64,000 nucleotides of DNA from Cyrtodaria siliqua (Eukaryota > Mollusca > Bivalvia > Adapedonta > Hiatellidae): the NCBI GenBank assembly GCA_037043455.1, contig JAWPHD010002638.1:124001-188000 (forward strand), given 5' to 3'. Shown here piece by piece: positions 1 through 13,108 of the stretch. Within the stretch, counting starts at the first letter, position 1. The number at the start of each line of letters is the position of its first letter. The position numbers were made by a program, and so were the translations under genes. The notes under the pieces were generated by a model. That model had not been told where the DNA came from. It was given only the letters and a program-made list of their open reading frames with translations, and did not search any database.

Positions 1-1765
1 TGGAAAGTACTAGTTATTCTATGCATTGTGTTTGGTCGCAGATGAAAAGTGCTAGTTATTATTTGCATTGTGTGTGGTCACAGTTGAAAAGTACTAGTTA
101 TTATTTGCATTGTGTTTGTCACAGATGGAAAGTACTAGTTATTATATGCATTGTGTGTGGTCATAGATGAAAAATACTAGTTATTATATACATTGTGTAG
201 TGACATAATTGAAAAGTACTAGTTACTCTATGCATTGTGTGTGGTCACATATGAAAAGTTCTAGTTATTCTATGCATTGTGTGTGGTCATAGATGAAAAA
301 AACTAGTTATTATATACATTGTGTAGTGACATAATTGAAAAGTACTAGTTACTCTATGCATTGTGTGTGGTCACAGATGGAAAGTTCTAGTTATTCTATG
401 CATTGAGTGCGGTCATAGATGAAAAGTACTAGTTATTATATGCACTGTGTAGTGTCATAATTGAAAAGTACTAGTTACTCTATGCATTATGTGTGTTCAC
501 ATATGAAAAGTTCTAGATATTATATGCATTGTGTGTGGTCACAGATGAAAAGTACTAGTTATTATATGCATTGTGTGTGGTCACAGATGGAAAGTACTAG
601 TTATTATATGCATTGTGTGTGGTCATAGATGAAAAGTACTATTTATTATATGCATTGTGTAGTGACATAATTGGAAAGTACTAGTTACTCTATGCATTGT
701 GTGTGGTCACATATGAAATGTACTAGTTATTCTATGTATTATGTGTGGTCATAGATGTAAAGTACTAGTTATTATATGCATCGCGTGAGGTCATAAATTA
801 AAATTACTGGTTACTCTATACATTGTGTGTGGTAATAGATGAAAAGTATACTAGTTATTATATGCATTGAGTAGTGTCATAATTGAAAAGTACTAGTTAC
901 TCTATGCATTGTGTGTGGTCACATATGAAAAGTTCTAGTTAGTATATGCATTGTGTGTGGTCACAGATGAAAGTTCTAGTTATTATATGCATTGTGTGAG
1001 GTCACAGATGAAAGTTACTAGTTAATATATGCATTGTGTGAGGTCATAAATGAAAAGTACTTGTTATTCTACGCATTGTATGTGGTCATAGATAAAAAGT
1101 ACCTGCTACTGTATGTACTGTGTGGGGTGATAGATAAAAAGTACTATGTATTCTATGCATTGTTTGCGGTCACAGAGGAAAAGTTCTAGCCACTCTATGC
1201 ATTGTGTGTGGTCATAGATGAAAGTTACCAGTTATTATTTGCATTGTGTGAGGTCATAAATAAAAAGAACTAGTTTATCTATGCACTGAGTGTGGTCACA
1301 GATGAAAAGTACTAGTTATTCTATGCATTGTATGTGGTCATAGATGAAAAGTACCAGTTACTGTCTGTACTGTGTGGGGTCATAGATGAAATGTACTAGA
1401 TATTATATGAATTGTGTGGGTTCATAGATGAAAAGTACTAGTTACTCTATGCATTGTGTGTGGTCACAAATGAAAAATACTAGTTACTCTATGCAGTGTG
1501 TGAAGTCATATATGAAAAGTAATATTTATTCTATGCAGTATACAGGGTCATATATGCAAAATAACGCCTGTCGTAGGTGGAGGGACTATAATCCTTAGAA
1601 ATACACACACACACAATACTAATTACTCTATACATTGTGTGAGGTCATAGATGAAAAGTGCGAGTTACTCTTTGCATTGTATGTGGTCATAGATGAAAAG
1701 TACTATTTATTCGATGTATTGTGTGATGTCATAGTTGAAAAGTACGTGTTACTCTGCGCATTGCG
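1..1765. repeat. 42-bp minisatellite array with higher-order structure
   Basis: About forty head-to-tail units of roughly 42 bp, each carrying a GTACTAGTTA block followed by ATGCATTGTGTG and a GGTCAYAGATG block. The array already runs at base 1, so its left end is outside the window. Unit variants recur in blocks: the variant with CATAATTGAAAAG appears near 204, 329, 455, 665 and 876, which are spacings of three or five units. There is a short non-repeat interruption near 1560-1615. The same unit recurs at 48152-48412 and 55365-55622, each time just upstream of the same duplicated flank. Confidence 0.92.
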
Positions 1766-2628
1766 TCGGTTTATAGATGAACTGACAGTGATATATGTTC
1801 GGTGACTTTCTACAGGGTAAACCTGATCAAGTGAAATGAAAACAATCGTCTTTGATACTGCACTGCAGCCCAATTGACAAAATACATATCACTTCCGCTC
1901 ATCGTATAAGGTGTCAGACCAGTCATAAAATACTTCCGGGTCGTAGGGTGCTAAAATAGTTTCTTGAAAAAATCCAAAGTTTCTAGTTTGCATGTGTTTT
2001 CCCCAAGATTAGATTTTATTTCATTGTTAAATCTAATCTGAGGTTAAAGTAGTATGTCTGTTGTCATGAATAGTAAGTATTTAACTGTGTTTGTCAGGAT
2101 TATTTCTTTGGAGAGTATGAGCACAGAGGTTAGGTAGAGATGTGGTTTTGACAGATGTTTATTTCAAAATACGCATAGTGTGAATGACTGACGCGAAATG
2201 TTGATGTTTTATTCCAGATATGGGACCGTTTGCTAGCCAAATGTGTTTAATTCACAGAATAAAAGTGTATTTAGGCGAACGAATGTTGTGGAACTTGTGA
2301 CTGATCTCCAAATATAGCCTATATTGCATTGTGTTCAATGGCCTGATTTTCACCGGTCCGACACCATAAGAACTCTACTAGTAGAGCGTTCTCATGCCCT
2401 CTCGTACCAGTTTGCAGTCATTTCAACACTTACTTCCGCTATTTGTAGAGCGTCCTCATGCCTTCCCGGACCAGTTTGCAGTCATTTTAACACTTACTTC
2501 CGCTATTTGGAGAGGAAAAGCACAATTACAAAAGTAATACAATTATTTTTTTATTAGCATATGCTTACATACGGTACACAAAGAAATAGAACGTGGTTGG
2601 ATTTAATTCACCTGTCAAAGGACTTTTA
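1766..2628. other. No gene seen; short 68-bp direct duplication
   Basis: Non-coding by inspection. The only structure is a two-copy direct repeat of about 68 bp at 2378-2512, each copy with TAGAGCGT, a CTCATGCC block and TTTGCAGTCATTT followed by ACACTTACTTCCGCTATTTG. Confidence 0.6.
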
Positions 2629-3109
2629 CAAGAGTTTCTTGTAAACGTTCTTGATCTGACAGAAACAGAAATGCATGAACACAACCAAATAACCATGCAT
2701 GAGCTTCCATGCATTGTCACAGCATTAAAAATGTCGTGCTAGAAAAAAGAAGTATATATGTATTAAATAAGAAACATTCAGAACAAGATGAACAAAATAT
2801 AACTAAATAATAAATAATAATAATGACAATATGAAACAAAACTCACTTATAAATTTCAATCATCAAGTGTTGTATATAGGTCAGTATGTTATTTTAATTC
2901 TAAAAACTAAAATGCTGAGAGTTATTTATACACAATCTTTTAACTAGAACTGTCGTTAAAGGCAGACAAATATACCCCCGCCTCTGCCCCTTTGACCCCT
3001 GTGCTTTATTGCACCAATAATGTTTTTCTTTGTGATCACATTCACTTGAAACTGAATAATCAGAAAAACAATCCATATGCCAATGAATGGGTAGTAAAGT
3101 ATTCCCACT

Positions 3110-3950
3110 GGCTAAAACTACAAAGAGGCATAACTCATGAAAAATTAATCAAATAAAACATATTTTTCTTCACTAATATATTCACGTCATAGTAAATGCG
3201 CATACCAAGTATTAAAACAATCCACCATAATGAATGAGGAGACACACGATATATCCCTATATAATATATGTAAACAAATCAAAAGGCCATTACTCGTGTA
3301 AAATGATCAAATCAAAAATATTTTTCACTAACATCTTCACATCATACTTAATCAGCATGCCAAATATTAAAACAATACATCAAATCATGAATGAGGAGTT
3401 AGACACACAATATTTCCCTATATATAACATGTGAGAAAATCAAAGGGCTATAACTCATGTAACAATGATCAAAACCAAAATAAGTTTTTTCACTAACATC
3501 TTCATAGCATACTTGAACAACATGTACCATATTAAAACAATAAACCTAAAAATGTATGAGGAATTATAACACAAAAGAGTTTGGCCCCTATACGATATAT
3601 ATAGATTAAAAAAGAAAAGGGCCATAACTCATGTAAAAATGATCATATCAAAAAAATAATTCACTAACATCTTCACATCATACAAAATCAGCATGCCACA
3701 TATTAAAACAATCCATCTAATAATTAATGAGGAGTTAGACACCAATATTTCCCAATATAATATATATAAGAAAATGAAAGGGACATAACTCATGTAAATA
3801 TGATCAAATAAAAAAATCGTTTTCTTTGCTAACATCTTCACATCATACTTAAATCAGCATATACAATATTAAAACAATCCACCTTAAAATGTATGAGGCG
3901 TTAAACACACCAGCTTTAGGCCCCTATATAATATATAAAGATTAAAAAAA
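3110..3950. repeat. Approximately 163-bp tandem array, five units
   Basis: Units share GGCCATAACTCATGTAA, then ACTAACATCTTCACATCATAC, ATATTAAAACAATCCA and TGAGGAGTTAGACAC. Starts fall near 3120, 3288, 3448, 3618 and 3780. The matching array in copy B is at 56130-56950. Short ORFs on either strand are by-products of the repeat. Confidence 0.85.
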
Positions 3951-4275
3951 CAGTATACCCACAATTCTTACGGATGGCGAGAGGTGTACAATACTGGTTC
4001 TAACCAGGAAAAGTCGACCGTCATATACGACCTTACATGTGTTGAAAATGACGTAAAACACCATGCAAGCAAACAAACAAACAAACAAACAAGTATACCC
4101 CCACCCACCACCCCATTCAACATCGTTGGCGGCGGGGGTGGTGGTGGTATAATGATAGCATGAAATGCTTCTTTGATGCCAGTACGTCACTACATCATAC
4201 ATACACTGGATCTCAGTAATAATACATATTATGTGAAAAGTTACATATTTAGGTCCATCGGGCTATTGTGTATTT

Positions 4276-4759
4276 AGGGTGCCTGGACGTCGAATATGAA
4301 TTGATCATTTTTTATTAATTGCTATATGTTTTCATACCTGATATGGTTAGATAGAATGAAAGTAGACACTGCTGGATATGTTTACAATCTTGCTTTAGCC
4401 ATCCGCTAAGCTTCACAAAGTCCACAATTCGTTTAGTCACCCAATGTTTACATTGTAAAAATAAAACAACATGACGGCGTTATTTTTTGGATATTTGTTG
4501 TCTGCGCATGATTGTTTTTTGATGGATCGTATAAGAAAAGAGAAAAAGAAAAATGGAATCTTCCGTCCGCCATTTTGGTTTTCGGCTGTCAATAAAATGA
4601 CAATGTAAACATGGAGGGTCAAAATGTATATTTGACTTTGTGAAGCTACGGCCATTTTGAAAACAGACGCTCGTATTTTATCTAATCATATCAGGCATAA
4701 AAACATATAGAAAGAAATAAAAAGAAATCTCCTTACATATTCGTCGTCTAGGCACTCTG
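4276..4759. mobile_element. Foldback MITE with approximately 80-bp terminal inverted repeats
   Basis: The left end reads GGTGCCTGGACGTCGAATATG and the right end is its near-perfect inverse (CATATTCGTCGTCTAGGCAC). Inverted similarity continues inward for about 80 bp on each side (CCTGATATGGTTAGATA against TATCTAATCATATCAGG). Further inside, GCTTCACAAAGT and ACTTTGTGAAGC, and ACAATGTAAACAT and its inverse, also pair, so almost the whole element can fold. No coding capacity. Copy B keeps only the left arm (about 57287-57345). Confidence 0.8.
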
Positions 4760-5461
4760 AAATGCACAGTAGTGTTATTATGTGTTCTGTCAATTTGAAA
4801 ATCCTGCAATTACTATTATACCAATTACTGAATCTCAGTCCACTGAATTATGTAAAAGCACATTTATTTCCTTTTTGTGTTTATGATAACTGACATTGTT
4901 TATGATAACTGACATAAATTGAACAAAAATAGAAACACAATAAGGTAAATACACAGTCGATTAAACATGGCTTAGAATACCAGTACATTCAAAACGGGAG
5001 AGGATTGCGTAAAATGTAACCTTAAAGGGACAAAGGGCAATCTTAATTTTTAAAAAAAAAACGCTGCGTCCCGTTAGTTTTTCTTCATCAGTTGCATTTG
5101 TTCAGTCATTAATATTAATTATCAGAATTATATAAAGTAAATTGTTATTCGATATTACTAAATGTTGATTACATTTCACCAAACTTATGGTAGAATATGA
5201 GAAAACTCAAAACTGTATTTAAATACATGCAAGCAAATTTATATGCAAGCAAATTTGAAGTCAAAATGATACTGGATTAATACATCGAGAGGCTAACTTT
5301 AATGCTTGATAAATACTTCAAGATCGCCATGTGTCCCTTTAAAGAATCTACTAACAATAGTGTTTAGTTTTAAAAAATATATTACAAACTGTAGAATAAG
5401 AAAATATGGTAAAAATCAATTCTGCCTACAGTCTCTACCATATTTCTTACCAAAAACAAAA
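4760..5461. other. No gene seen
   Basis: AT-rich sequence with short ORFs only. Most of it is missing from duplicate B, which argues against an essential exon here. Confidence 0.5.
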
Positions 5462-5580
5462 TTACAATATGCAACTAAATGCATAAAGCAGAAATACAAC
5501 ATACAACTAAATGCATAAAGCAAAAGTACAATATACAACTAGATGCATAAGCAGAAGTAAAATATACAACTAAAAAACAC
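5462..5580. repeat. Approximately 31-bp tandem repeat (about 3.5 units)
   Basis: Units of the form CAATATACAACTAAATGCAT followed by AAAGCAGAAGTA. The duplicate at 57466-57535 has about two units. Confidence 0.8.
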
Positions 5581-6910
5581 ATTGTCATAGGTTACAACAA
5601 GAAACACAATAATATGACATTGAACGGGATTGGGTTTTACGACACCGCAACACAATATAGGGCAAATAGTGCCATGGCGGAAATACACTCCTCATTATTT
5701 TACTTACATCGAGGTAAACATATTTTCAGAACTAGCAAACGTGTTAGAAAGGGTGTTAAGGCAGCTCTCATAGTTAAAATTTCACCGCCTACGATCATGC
5801 AATTATGGCCAGGGAGTGGTCCCAATTCTAGGTCCTCTTATCACCTCAGAGTTACAGAACACATGGTGTTTACGTGGAATTTAATATGCAGACAAACCTA
5901 TTTAGGGGCCATTTGTTTAAGAGCACTGAAAGTTCTAATTAGGTGAAATCGTTACAAATAACAAAGAATACAGGATTATATTTTGCAAGTCTGCTTCAAA
6001 CAGAACACCAGGTAGGAAATAATAATTCGAACATACGTGTGTAATCTACTAGAATATTATCATCGCTGAAATGTATATTGCAAATGAATCGTCTTTCAAG
6101 ATAATAGTAGCGTGCTTGCTTCGTAACCGAACTATTGTGGGTTTGAGAGGTCGCATGTCCGTTGGAAGTTTTTTTACAATGCACTATATTTTCGGGCGCA
6201 TGTTTCAGTCCAAAGGTTTTCAGTATTTACATGAATATGTTTGCCAAAATGTACATAAATTTTTATTACTGGAACTGGAATTTCTAATAGATCTAGTTAA
6301 TGCAAATGCCTTAGCTTTTTTAAAATTGAGTGAGAAATTAATATGTTATAGCCAAAACACTTTTTCGATTGTGTCTTTAATTGTTACTGGGGAGCAGAAC
6401 ATTAGAAAATCTCAAATAACTGTAGTTGGCTTTAATATTTTTCAATAAAACCTTCAACGTTTGCACGTGAAACTTTTATTCTCAAACGATTTTAAAAAAG
6501 TAAAGTTTATTTTCCACTAAAATGTACGTCTCACTGACATATAACTTCTTTATGCCGATTTAAATTGTATCTAAAAAGCCAATACAATCTTTGTCAGAAA
6601 AAAAGCACCCAAAACAGAAGATCTTACTTCGTGGCATTTAAACTGTTGAATCATCCTTAGAAATAACTTTACAAACGTATTTAAATTAAACGTTCAGGAG
6701 TCATAATGTGACTTGTTTACATATTTCACAAACTGGTTGCTTCAATTACATTTTTTCGGTAGCATAAAGAGGTGCAATATATGTTAATTTGTCTAAGAAA
6801 ATAGTAATAACCTACCTTTTCGATTAACATATACAAGCCTAGATAATAATCAAAATGGAGGATTTATCAAGAATTTTCAACTGGTTTCTCAATACCTCAT
6901 TTCAGAATCG
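5581..6910. other. Duplicated non-coding flank
   Basis: Collinear with 57545-58856. Short ORFs at 5614-5946 and 6071-6448 are not preserved in reading frame in the duplicate, and no protein family is recognisable. I treat the stretch as non-coding. Confidence 0.5.
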
Positions 6911-7022
6911 ATCTGACATCATTGCAAAACGTGTCTGACATCATTGCATACCGTTCCTGATATCATTGCATAATGTTACTGACATCATTGCATAATGTGC
7001 TTGACATCATTGCATAGTGTGT
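6911..7022. repeat. 24-bp tandem repeat, about five units
   Basis: Repeats of TGACATCATTGCATAATGTG followed by a variable C/T-rich tail. The duplicate at 58857-58922 has about three units. Confidence 0.85.
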
Positions 7023-7808
7023 CAGATTTAAAATCGGTTACAATGCTGATATATAAAGGAAACGGCATTCATGCATAGCTAACATAACCATTATAGACAC
7101 CAACTATACATTCCTTCTATTGTTAAAATATTTAACTGCTATATCTAACAAATATAAAATAGTATAGTCAAACAAATACATTCATTTAGGCATCCGATTA
7201 TAACCACTTAACAAAGGATTAATCACCATTAAATCTTAAGTAGTCAGTCAATACACTAAAAAAACAACGTATATACATCTTGGTAACCTTTTAAAAACAT
7301 AACCGTATGCACATAAATATGTCAATTTCAGCTTGAACTGGTTTTCTCTTAAGAAACTAACCCGCCAAATAACGGCAAAATTACACTAAAATCAGTTTAT
7401 CAAAACTCTAGCCAGGTGTTCAGGGCATATAACAATGTAGTTGTTCCGATTGAAAGTATAGGTTTATCCACGGGTTCTTTAAATACCCATGCTTGAATAA
7501 ACGTGACATGAATTACCAGTTGGTAACTCTTAAGGCCTTGTTGGTTAGAGCCGTTTATACTGTGTCTATAGAGATTGGATTCTCAAAATAATTAAGTTAT
7601 ATCAGTGAACTAATACTCTTCTTGCTTCATTGGTTATAACCGGTGTGCATCTGTTGTAAATTGATGGCGGGATAGCTACTTTAAATTTGGCTACTTCTAA
7701 TTTAGGTTTAACACTTCAGTTTGGGACATTTGTTACAGTTTTTAGGGTAACTGTTTACAAATTATGTTCGACATATGCAGCTAGTTGAGTCTTTAACATT
7801 TGAAACAT
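7023..7808. other. 3' flank of the STAND-ankyrin gene, no gene seen
   Basis: AT-rich, no convincing ORF. It probably includes the end of the 3' UTR and the downstream flank of the minus-strand gene. It is closely matched in copy B (about 58930-59870). Confidence 0.5.
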
Positions 7809-7819
7809 TTTAATTTAAT
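7809..7819 (-). promoter_or_regulatory. Candidate polyadenylation signals (two overlapping ATTAAA)
   Basis: On the minus strand, GGATTAAATTAAAATG lies about 60-70 nt past the TAA of the STAND-ankyrin gene and contains two overlapping ATTAAA hexamers, the common variant of AATAAA. The same hexamers persist behind the pseudogene copy near 59870. The cleavage site itself cannot be placed from sequence. Confidence 0.45.
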
Positions 7820-7877
7820 CCATGTTATCGTGCCTGTTTCTTAGCCAAACTATTGTGGGTTACGGATTCCACACTCG

Positions 7878-10800
7878 TTACCTTAAGTATGTAACATAAT
7901 CCTCCACCTCCAACACCCCACCCCATTTTTGTTTTGCTTCAGATAGGATTTTCTTTACAAAAGCTCTAGATTCTGTCGCGCTATGTTCCTGTGCGTGGCA
8001 ATAATGGAGTTTAATAAAGCTGCGTTTGGTGTAGTCAGCAACACTGTTGCCTTGATAATCTACCGCCATTAAATTCGCCCCAGCCATAATCAGTATGTTC
8101 ATACGTCTGTGTTTTGTCCGCGCATACTGCGCACACAGCATCAGTGGTGTTCGTCCATGGTAGTCCTCAAGATTGACGTCCGCCCCGTACGCGATCAACA
8201 TCTCCATCGCCGGGCAAGTGAACCCGTCCATAACGGGTGATTCGACACAGTAGTGCAAAGGCGATTTTCCCTGAACATCCATCTGATTCGGATCAGCTTT
8301 ATTGGATAATAACAAATAAAGTATCTTCAAAGCAGTATTGACGAGCTTCAAAACAACCGAGTGTTTTTCAGAGGTAAAATCACATGAATCTAAATATCTT
8401 GAAAACCATTTGAAAAAACCAGGCACTGGCCATTCCCAAGGCATACTCATTCTAGCTTGAAAGGATATCTCTGATTCGAAATTTTCGTAAAAGCATGTGC
8501 ATTTTAAGATACTTGCAGCAATCAGTTCCGCAGAAAACAACAATCGGTGGATGGATGTATATCCAAGAATGTCAGAAAGGTTTGGATTCGCTCCATGTTC
8601 AAGTAATGCTTGCACACTATGTTGAAATCCGGTGCGAAAACATCTACAACAATGGGATAACAATGTGACTCCAGTTATATCGACATACGTATTTACATCA
8701 AGATAACCATGCTTAATTATATCGATGCACTCTTCTGATACGTTTTCAACCTCTTTATTTGATGCTATCAAGTGCAATACACAATTTAACGTCTTATTCT
8801 TGTCATGTGCAATCCATTTTCTTAGACTATGGAATACTTTCAATGATCGCCCCTGCAAACAATAGTGTATTGGCATCATCTTATATTTGTTGACTGTATT
8901 CGTCGATGCACCTTTCTGGACGAGCATATCGGCAAAATCACATATGACGTCGTCATTAAGGGTTGACCTTACTAGGTAATGCAATATAGAATTGCCTTCC
9001 TTGTCGCATGTAGTCGCGTCCACAGTATTCAATATTAGTACTTCCACGGTAGCCTGAAGTTCTACGGCTAGCGTGTTTTCCAACAAGCACATTAATGGTG
9101 TTTTGCCACTTTTGTCTTGCTTATCAGAACGGGCGTTGTGTGATAGGAGATCTAAAATTAACCAAACCAATTCGGCATTAAGTTTCTCCGTGTTAATTGA
9201 ACTACGTTTGACTAAATGGTGCATTGCTGATCGTCCTTCGATATCAATGGCGTTGACATTCTCACTGCATTTGATTAACCTAGATATAAATGAAGGTTTC
9301 AGTTCTTTTTGCTGGCAAGCTAGATGTAGAGGCGTCAGCCCCTCGTTATTGTGCACGTCTTTATATGTTATAGTCTGAATAACTTCATTTAAAACATCGA
9401 CCAGCTCCCGATCATCATTGTCAGTAGCTGACAAATAATGTAGCACGGTGTTACCGTCTGCATCTGTGTTCAGTATTTTCTTATTTCTGTTGAATTTGAG
9501 TAGTGTTGAAAGGGTACGGAGTCTTCCCTTGGCAAACAGAATTTGAGGAAACTCATTGAGAGATAAACCTAATATGTTAATGTTTACTTGATTCTTTGCT
9601 AATATATCTAACACGACAGCTGTATCATTATCAGTTTCGGGCAGGTGTTCCGCACTAATGCCGTCCGAGTATAACGAAGACGAAATAAAGCCTTCTTTGA
9701 AGAATAAATCCAGGCATAGCGGGTATTTTAGAAGAATAACGCGCATTTTGAAGTCAGCTTGAAGTAAACTCTTTAATGAGGCTCGGTCGTACTTTTCAAT
9801 TAGCATTTCAATCACAGATATTTTCCATGTTTCATCTCTATCAATGGTTAAAACGTTTTTGAAAATATCCACGGCCATGTTGCATGAGAGATTTCCCTTT
9901 ATTTTGTTGCACAATTTAGATAACAATGCCGTCCCAATTTGACTTGATAAAGCGATTGTCATTTCATCGATGCTGATGAAATCCCTGTGTTCAATGATCG
10001 CATTCGCTATTCTTTCTTTAACACGATCTTTAACTGAACTGTTACAACAGTGGTTAAGTACTGACATTCCCATGTTATCGACATCAGAAATGGAGGCACC
10101 ATTTTCTATCAGATATCTGAAAAACGGTTCACTGCATCTATTGTTTTCCACTGCCACCATAAGAGGTGTAACGCCGTCTTTATCAGGCGCATTTATTTGG
10201 CATTGGTGTTTCAAGCAAAGTTGTAACACATTTTGCTTTTCTTGGTCATCATACATGGCGTCCGCGATGTAATGCAGCACGTTGCGATGTCTTATGTCTT
10301 TACTTGTAATGTCTAGCCCGCTCTCAAGGAGGACATATATATTTGCCAATAAAGTGGATGTCTCGTAGCAAATAAAATGCATTACCAAATTCGTACCATT
10401 TTCGTCTAACACATTTGGATTTGCCCCATTTGCAAGAAACAGTTTCATCATGCTGTTATCTGCATATGTAATAGGAGATCTCCCTGCATTGTCCAAATGA
10501 TTGATATCCACGTTTTCTGTAAGAAGCAGCGTAATTATTTCTTTACATGTAGTGACTTCCTCAAATGATAAGGAATCACATTTAGCTAAATAATGAAAAC
10601 TGTTCCTTCCGTCATTATCAAAAGCATTTTCAATTGTTGTAGTCGTTATAAGTTTACGAACAAGGTTAACACTAGGGAAATTAAACAATGCATTCAACAA
10701 AGGAATACGTCCTAGTTTGTCCGGTATGTTAGTATCTGCGCCAGCTGTTACTAACCACTCTGCAAGTTCTATACATGCCGATTCGCTGGTGTTGTCCAAT

Positions 10801-13108
10801 AAAAGCATATTCAGCGGAGTCTGGCCATCATCATCTTGGGCGTTTAAGTCTAGCCCGTGTTTTATTAGGCACTCAAGCAAAAAACAACTCCCCCAACAGG
10901 GACAAGCAACTGTGTGATTTTGTACTAAGACGTGCAATAGAGTTTGATTTCTAAACCTGTTATTGACGTCAGCACCATGTTTAATCAGTGTATGTACAAT
11001 ACAGTTCTCTAATACACGACCGGTAATGAACATAAATATCAATACCGGCATCTTATCAGTACACATTACCCATGGAAAATGTGTGCACACATATACTGGC
11101 TCATGTAAATTGTTACATTCTGCATTCAATCGTTCAAGTATATTACTGGAATGCGCAGTATGGATAGGATGAACGATGTATGTGTCTGTATATAAGGTTA
11201 AATCTATCCGATTGTTGCCAATTGTCCCTACAGACTTTCGCCGAAGAGAACAGAAATAACGAACGTATTCCTCACCCTTCAGCATTTGAAGTTCTGTGTA
11301 CTTGCCCCTACAATAATGGGGTTGTCTTGCGCCTAAGGATTTGATGTGTTCTAATATACATTGAACAGTTTCTAAAGAGCCAGTATCAACTGCTACAGAT
11401 AAGATACTTTTGCCAGATCTGCTCATTTTAAAAACTGAAGCCCCTAATTCAAGTAAAAGACGTATATGGTTTATACTATTTTTTGTAACGGAGCAAACCA
11501 GCGGCGTGCAGAAACATTCTAATGACATCTCCTCTATTGTCAAACACTGTTCAATCACAATCCAATTACCGTAATTTTTTCCGCCGCCGTACTCAAAGTC
11601 TATATCGGCTCCATTGTCAATTAGTAATCGAAGTACGTCAAGTGAACATTGCGCAAAACATGCGAACACAAGAGCTACAGATAATTCATAAATACCTTCT
11701 GCAGATTGTAAAAAGGCCTTACTTTCAGTCGCTTTTAGAATTGCACTAACTGCGTTTTCCTTTTTGTTTAGCAAGAGAAAGGAAATTAAACCAGCTGATA
11801 GTTCATCCTGTTCGAATCGCTTTTTAAGAATGGAGAGCAAACTGCATGAAACACTACTATCGGGCTCTATTTTGGTGACATATCTTAGCCATATGTCGAG
11901 AAAATTAGGGTCATCCCATGCTTGACATTTACAAGCAACAGAATAAACTCCGGTTTGAAGTTCTTCTGTGATGCGCTCAGCTAATGTAGCCGTACATGAG
12001 CAAGGTAACACAACTACGTCTTCAATTGGTAATGGTTTGTATCCAGAGCATTTAACTGTTTCACAGAGAAAGTATACATCTAGAAATTTAATGGCATTCT
12101 TTGGCTGAGATTTTGTCACAATTATTGATACTATTTCTTGAATAGAATCGTGTTTAAAGACATAGACATCTTGTTCTATTTCTTCAATAAATACATTATT
12201 AAGGATTTTAAAAGCATTATAGATATTCTGTATTCTTGTATCTGCATTTAAATTTGCTAGTTTGAATGCGTTTGGTAAAAGGTTTGGATTGATTGATGCT
12301 AAATCCTCTAGTGAACTAGCATCAATTTTGTTCCCTTCTGACAACAAACATAAAACCAATGCACAATACTTTTCTTGTTCAAATTCGTACAGATACTGTA
12401 CTTCTTTTTCCAAAAACAAGATTGGTGTTACAAAAAAAGCATTTTCTTTTTCTCGAAGACGTGCATTCGTGCAAAACATTTCGACACAAAGAGGAAAACC
12501 GTAAAACCCGTAACTTGAATCCACTAACAATAATGAAAATAATACAGTTACACTTAATTCGATATTGTAATGTTTAAAATACTTATGAAACATGTCTGTT
12601 TTTTCTTTTAATAAAAGTGCATTTTCATTTTTGGTCAAGTCGACGAGAAATAGTCGACCAAATTCTTTAAACCTTCCGACCTTTGTAGCAATTTGAGACA
12701 ATATATACTTCCTAGTTGTACAAACAACTTTTAAATCACCACTTCGCTCTTCAACAACCTTTCCCATCAATCCAAGGAGTGACATCCACTCGTTTAGCTT
12801 TCGTTCATCAACACTGAGGGCCCCAAACATATCGTCTATCATGACAATTTGTTTGTGGGAATGTTTACCCTTTCCTTCTACTATTGCTTTCCAATCTTCA
12901 ACTGAACTCACCACAACTGGAGTGTAACCTCGCTCTGAATGATCTAACAGCACATGATGCGCCATCGTCGACTTTCCATCTCCGGGATTTCCAGATATCA
13001 CCACCCAGTTTCGATCCTCCAAAACGTCAATTACTTCCTGATATGCCTGTGTTTTAACATATAGGTGGCTCTTTCTTTTGTAGTTTTCAAACACAGTTTG
13101 AATTTGAT
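7878..13108 (-). CDS. SAM-STAND-ankyrin protein, exon 4: nSTAND3-like NTPase plus ankyrin repeats
   Basis: Last and largest exon (5231 nt, residues 297-2039 of 2039). A pyrimidine-rich TTTATTTACAG acceptor precedes it, so the roughly 19 residues of open frame upstream of 13108 are intronic. The NTPase part shows a Walker A (GNPGDGKST, about residues 336-344), a Walker B (IVMIDD, about 384-389) followed by MFG, and a sensor-like TTRKYI (about 427). The DDMFG and TTRKYI pattern resembles nSTAND3 NTPases common in molluscs. From about residue 765 to the end at least twenty ankyrin repeats follow (motifs such as DGQTPLNML, EGLTPLHLA, HGRTPLML). Inferred role: a cytosolic signal-transducing switch ATPase, probably innate immunity, with ankyrins binding a ligand or partner. 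The ligand is unknown. There is no signal peptide or membrane segment. The NTPase and every ankyrin in a single exon is notable. The frame is fully open and ends YVTYLR-stop. Confidence 0.88.

Larger units (their letters stand above)
2629..13108. repeat. Segmental duplication, copy A (gene 3' flank plus large exon)
   Basis: This stretch is collinear with 55631-64000: the same AT-rich flank, 163-bp array, 31-bp and 24-bp repeats, the non-coding block at 5.6-7.8 kb and the STAND-ankyrin exon, in the same order and orientation. Copy A has about 1 kb (roughly 4340-5345) that copy B lacks. Copy B has about 125 bp near 59397-59522 that copy A lacks. The first approximately 450 bp (2629-3075) is also present a third time at 48413-48875. 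Confidence 0.85.

Noticed and set aside
5614..6448. Two plus-strand ORFs of 110 and 125 codons
   Set aside because: The corresponding region of the duplicate (57.5-58.4 kb) does not keep either frame, and no domain is recognisable.
6911..7022. Short regularly spaced repeats resembling a CRISPR array
   Set aside because: The 24-bp units are contiguous with no unique spacers, and the DNA is animal nuclear sequence.
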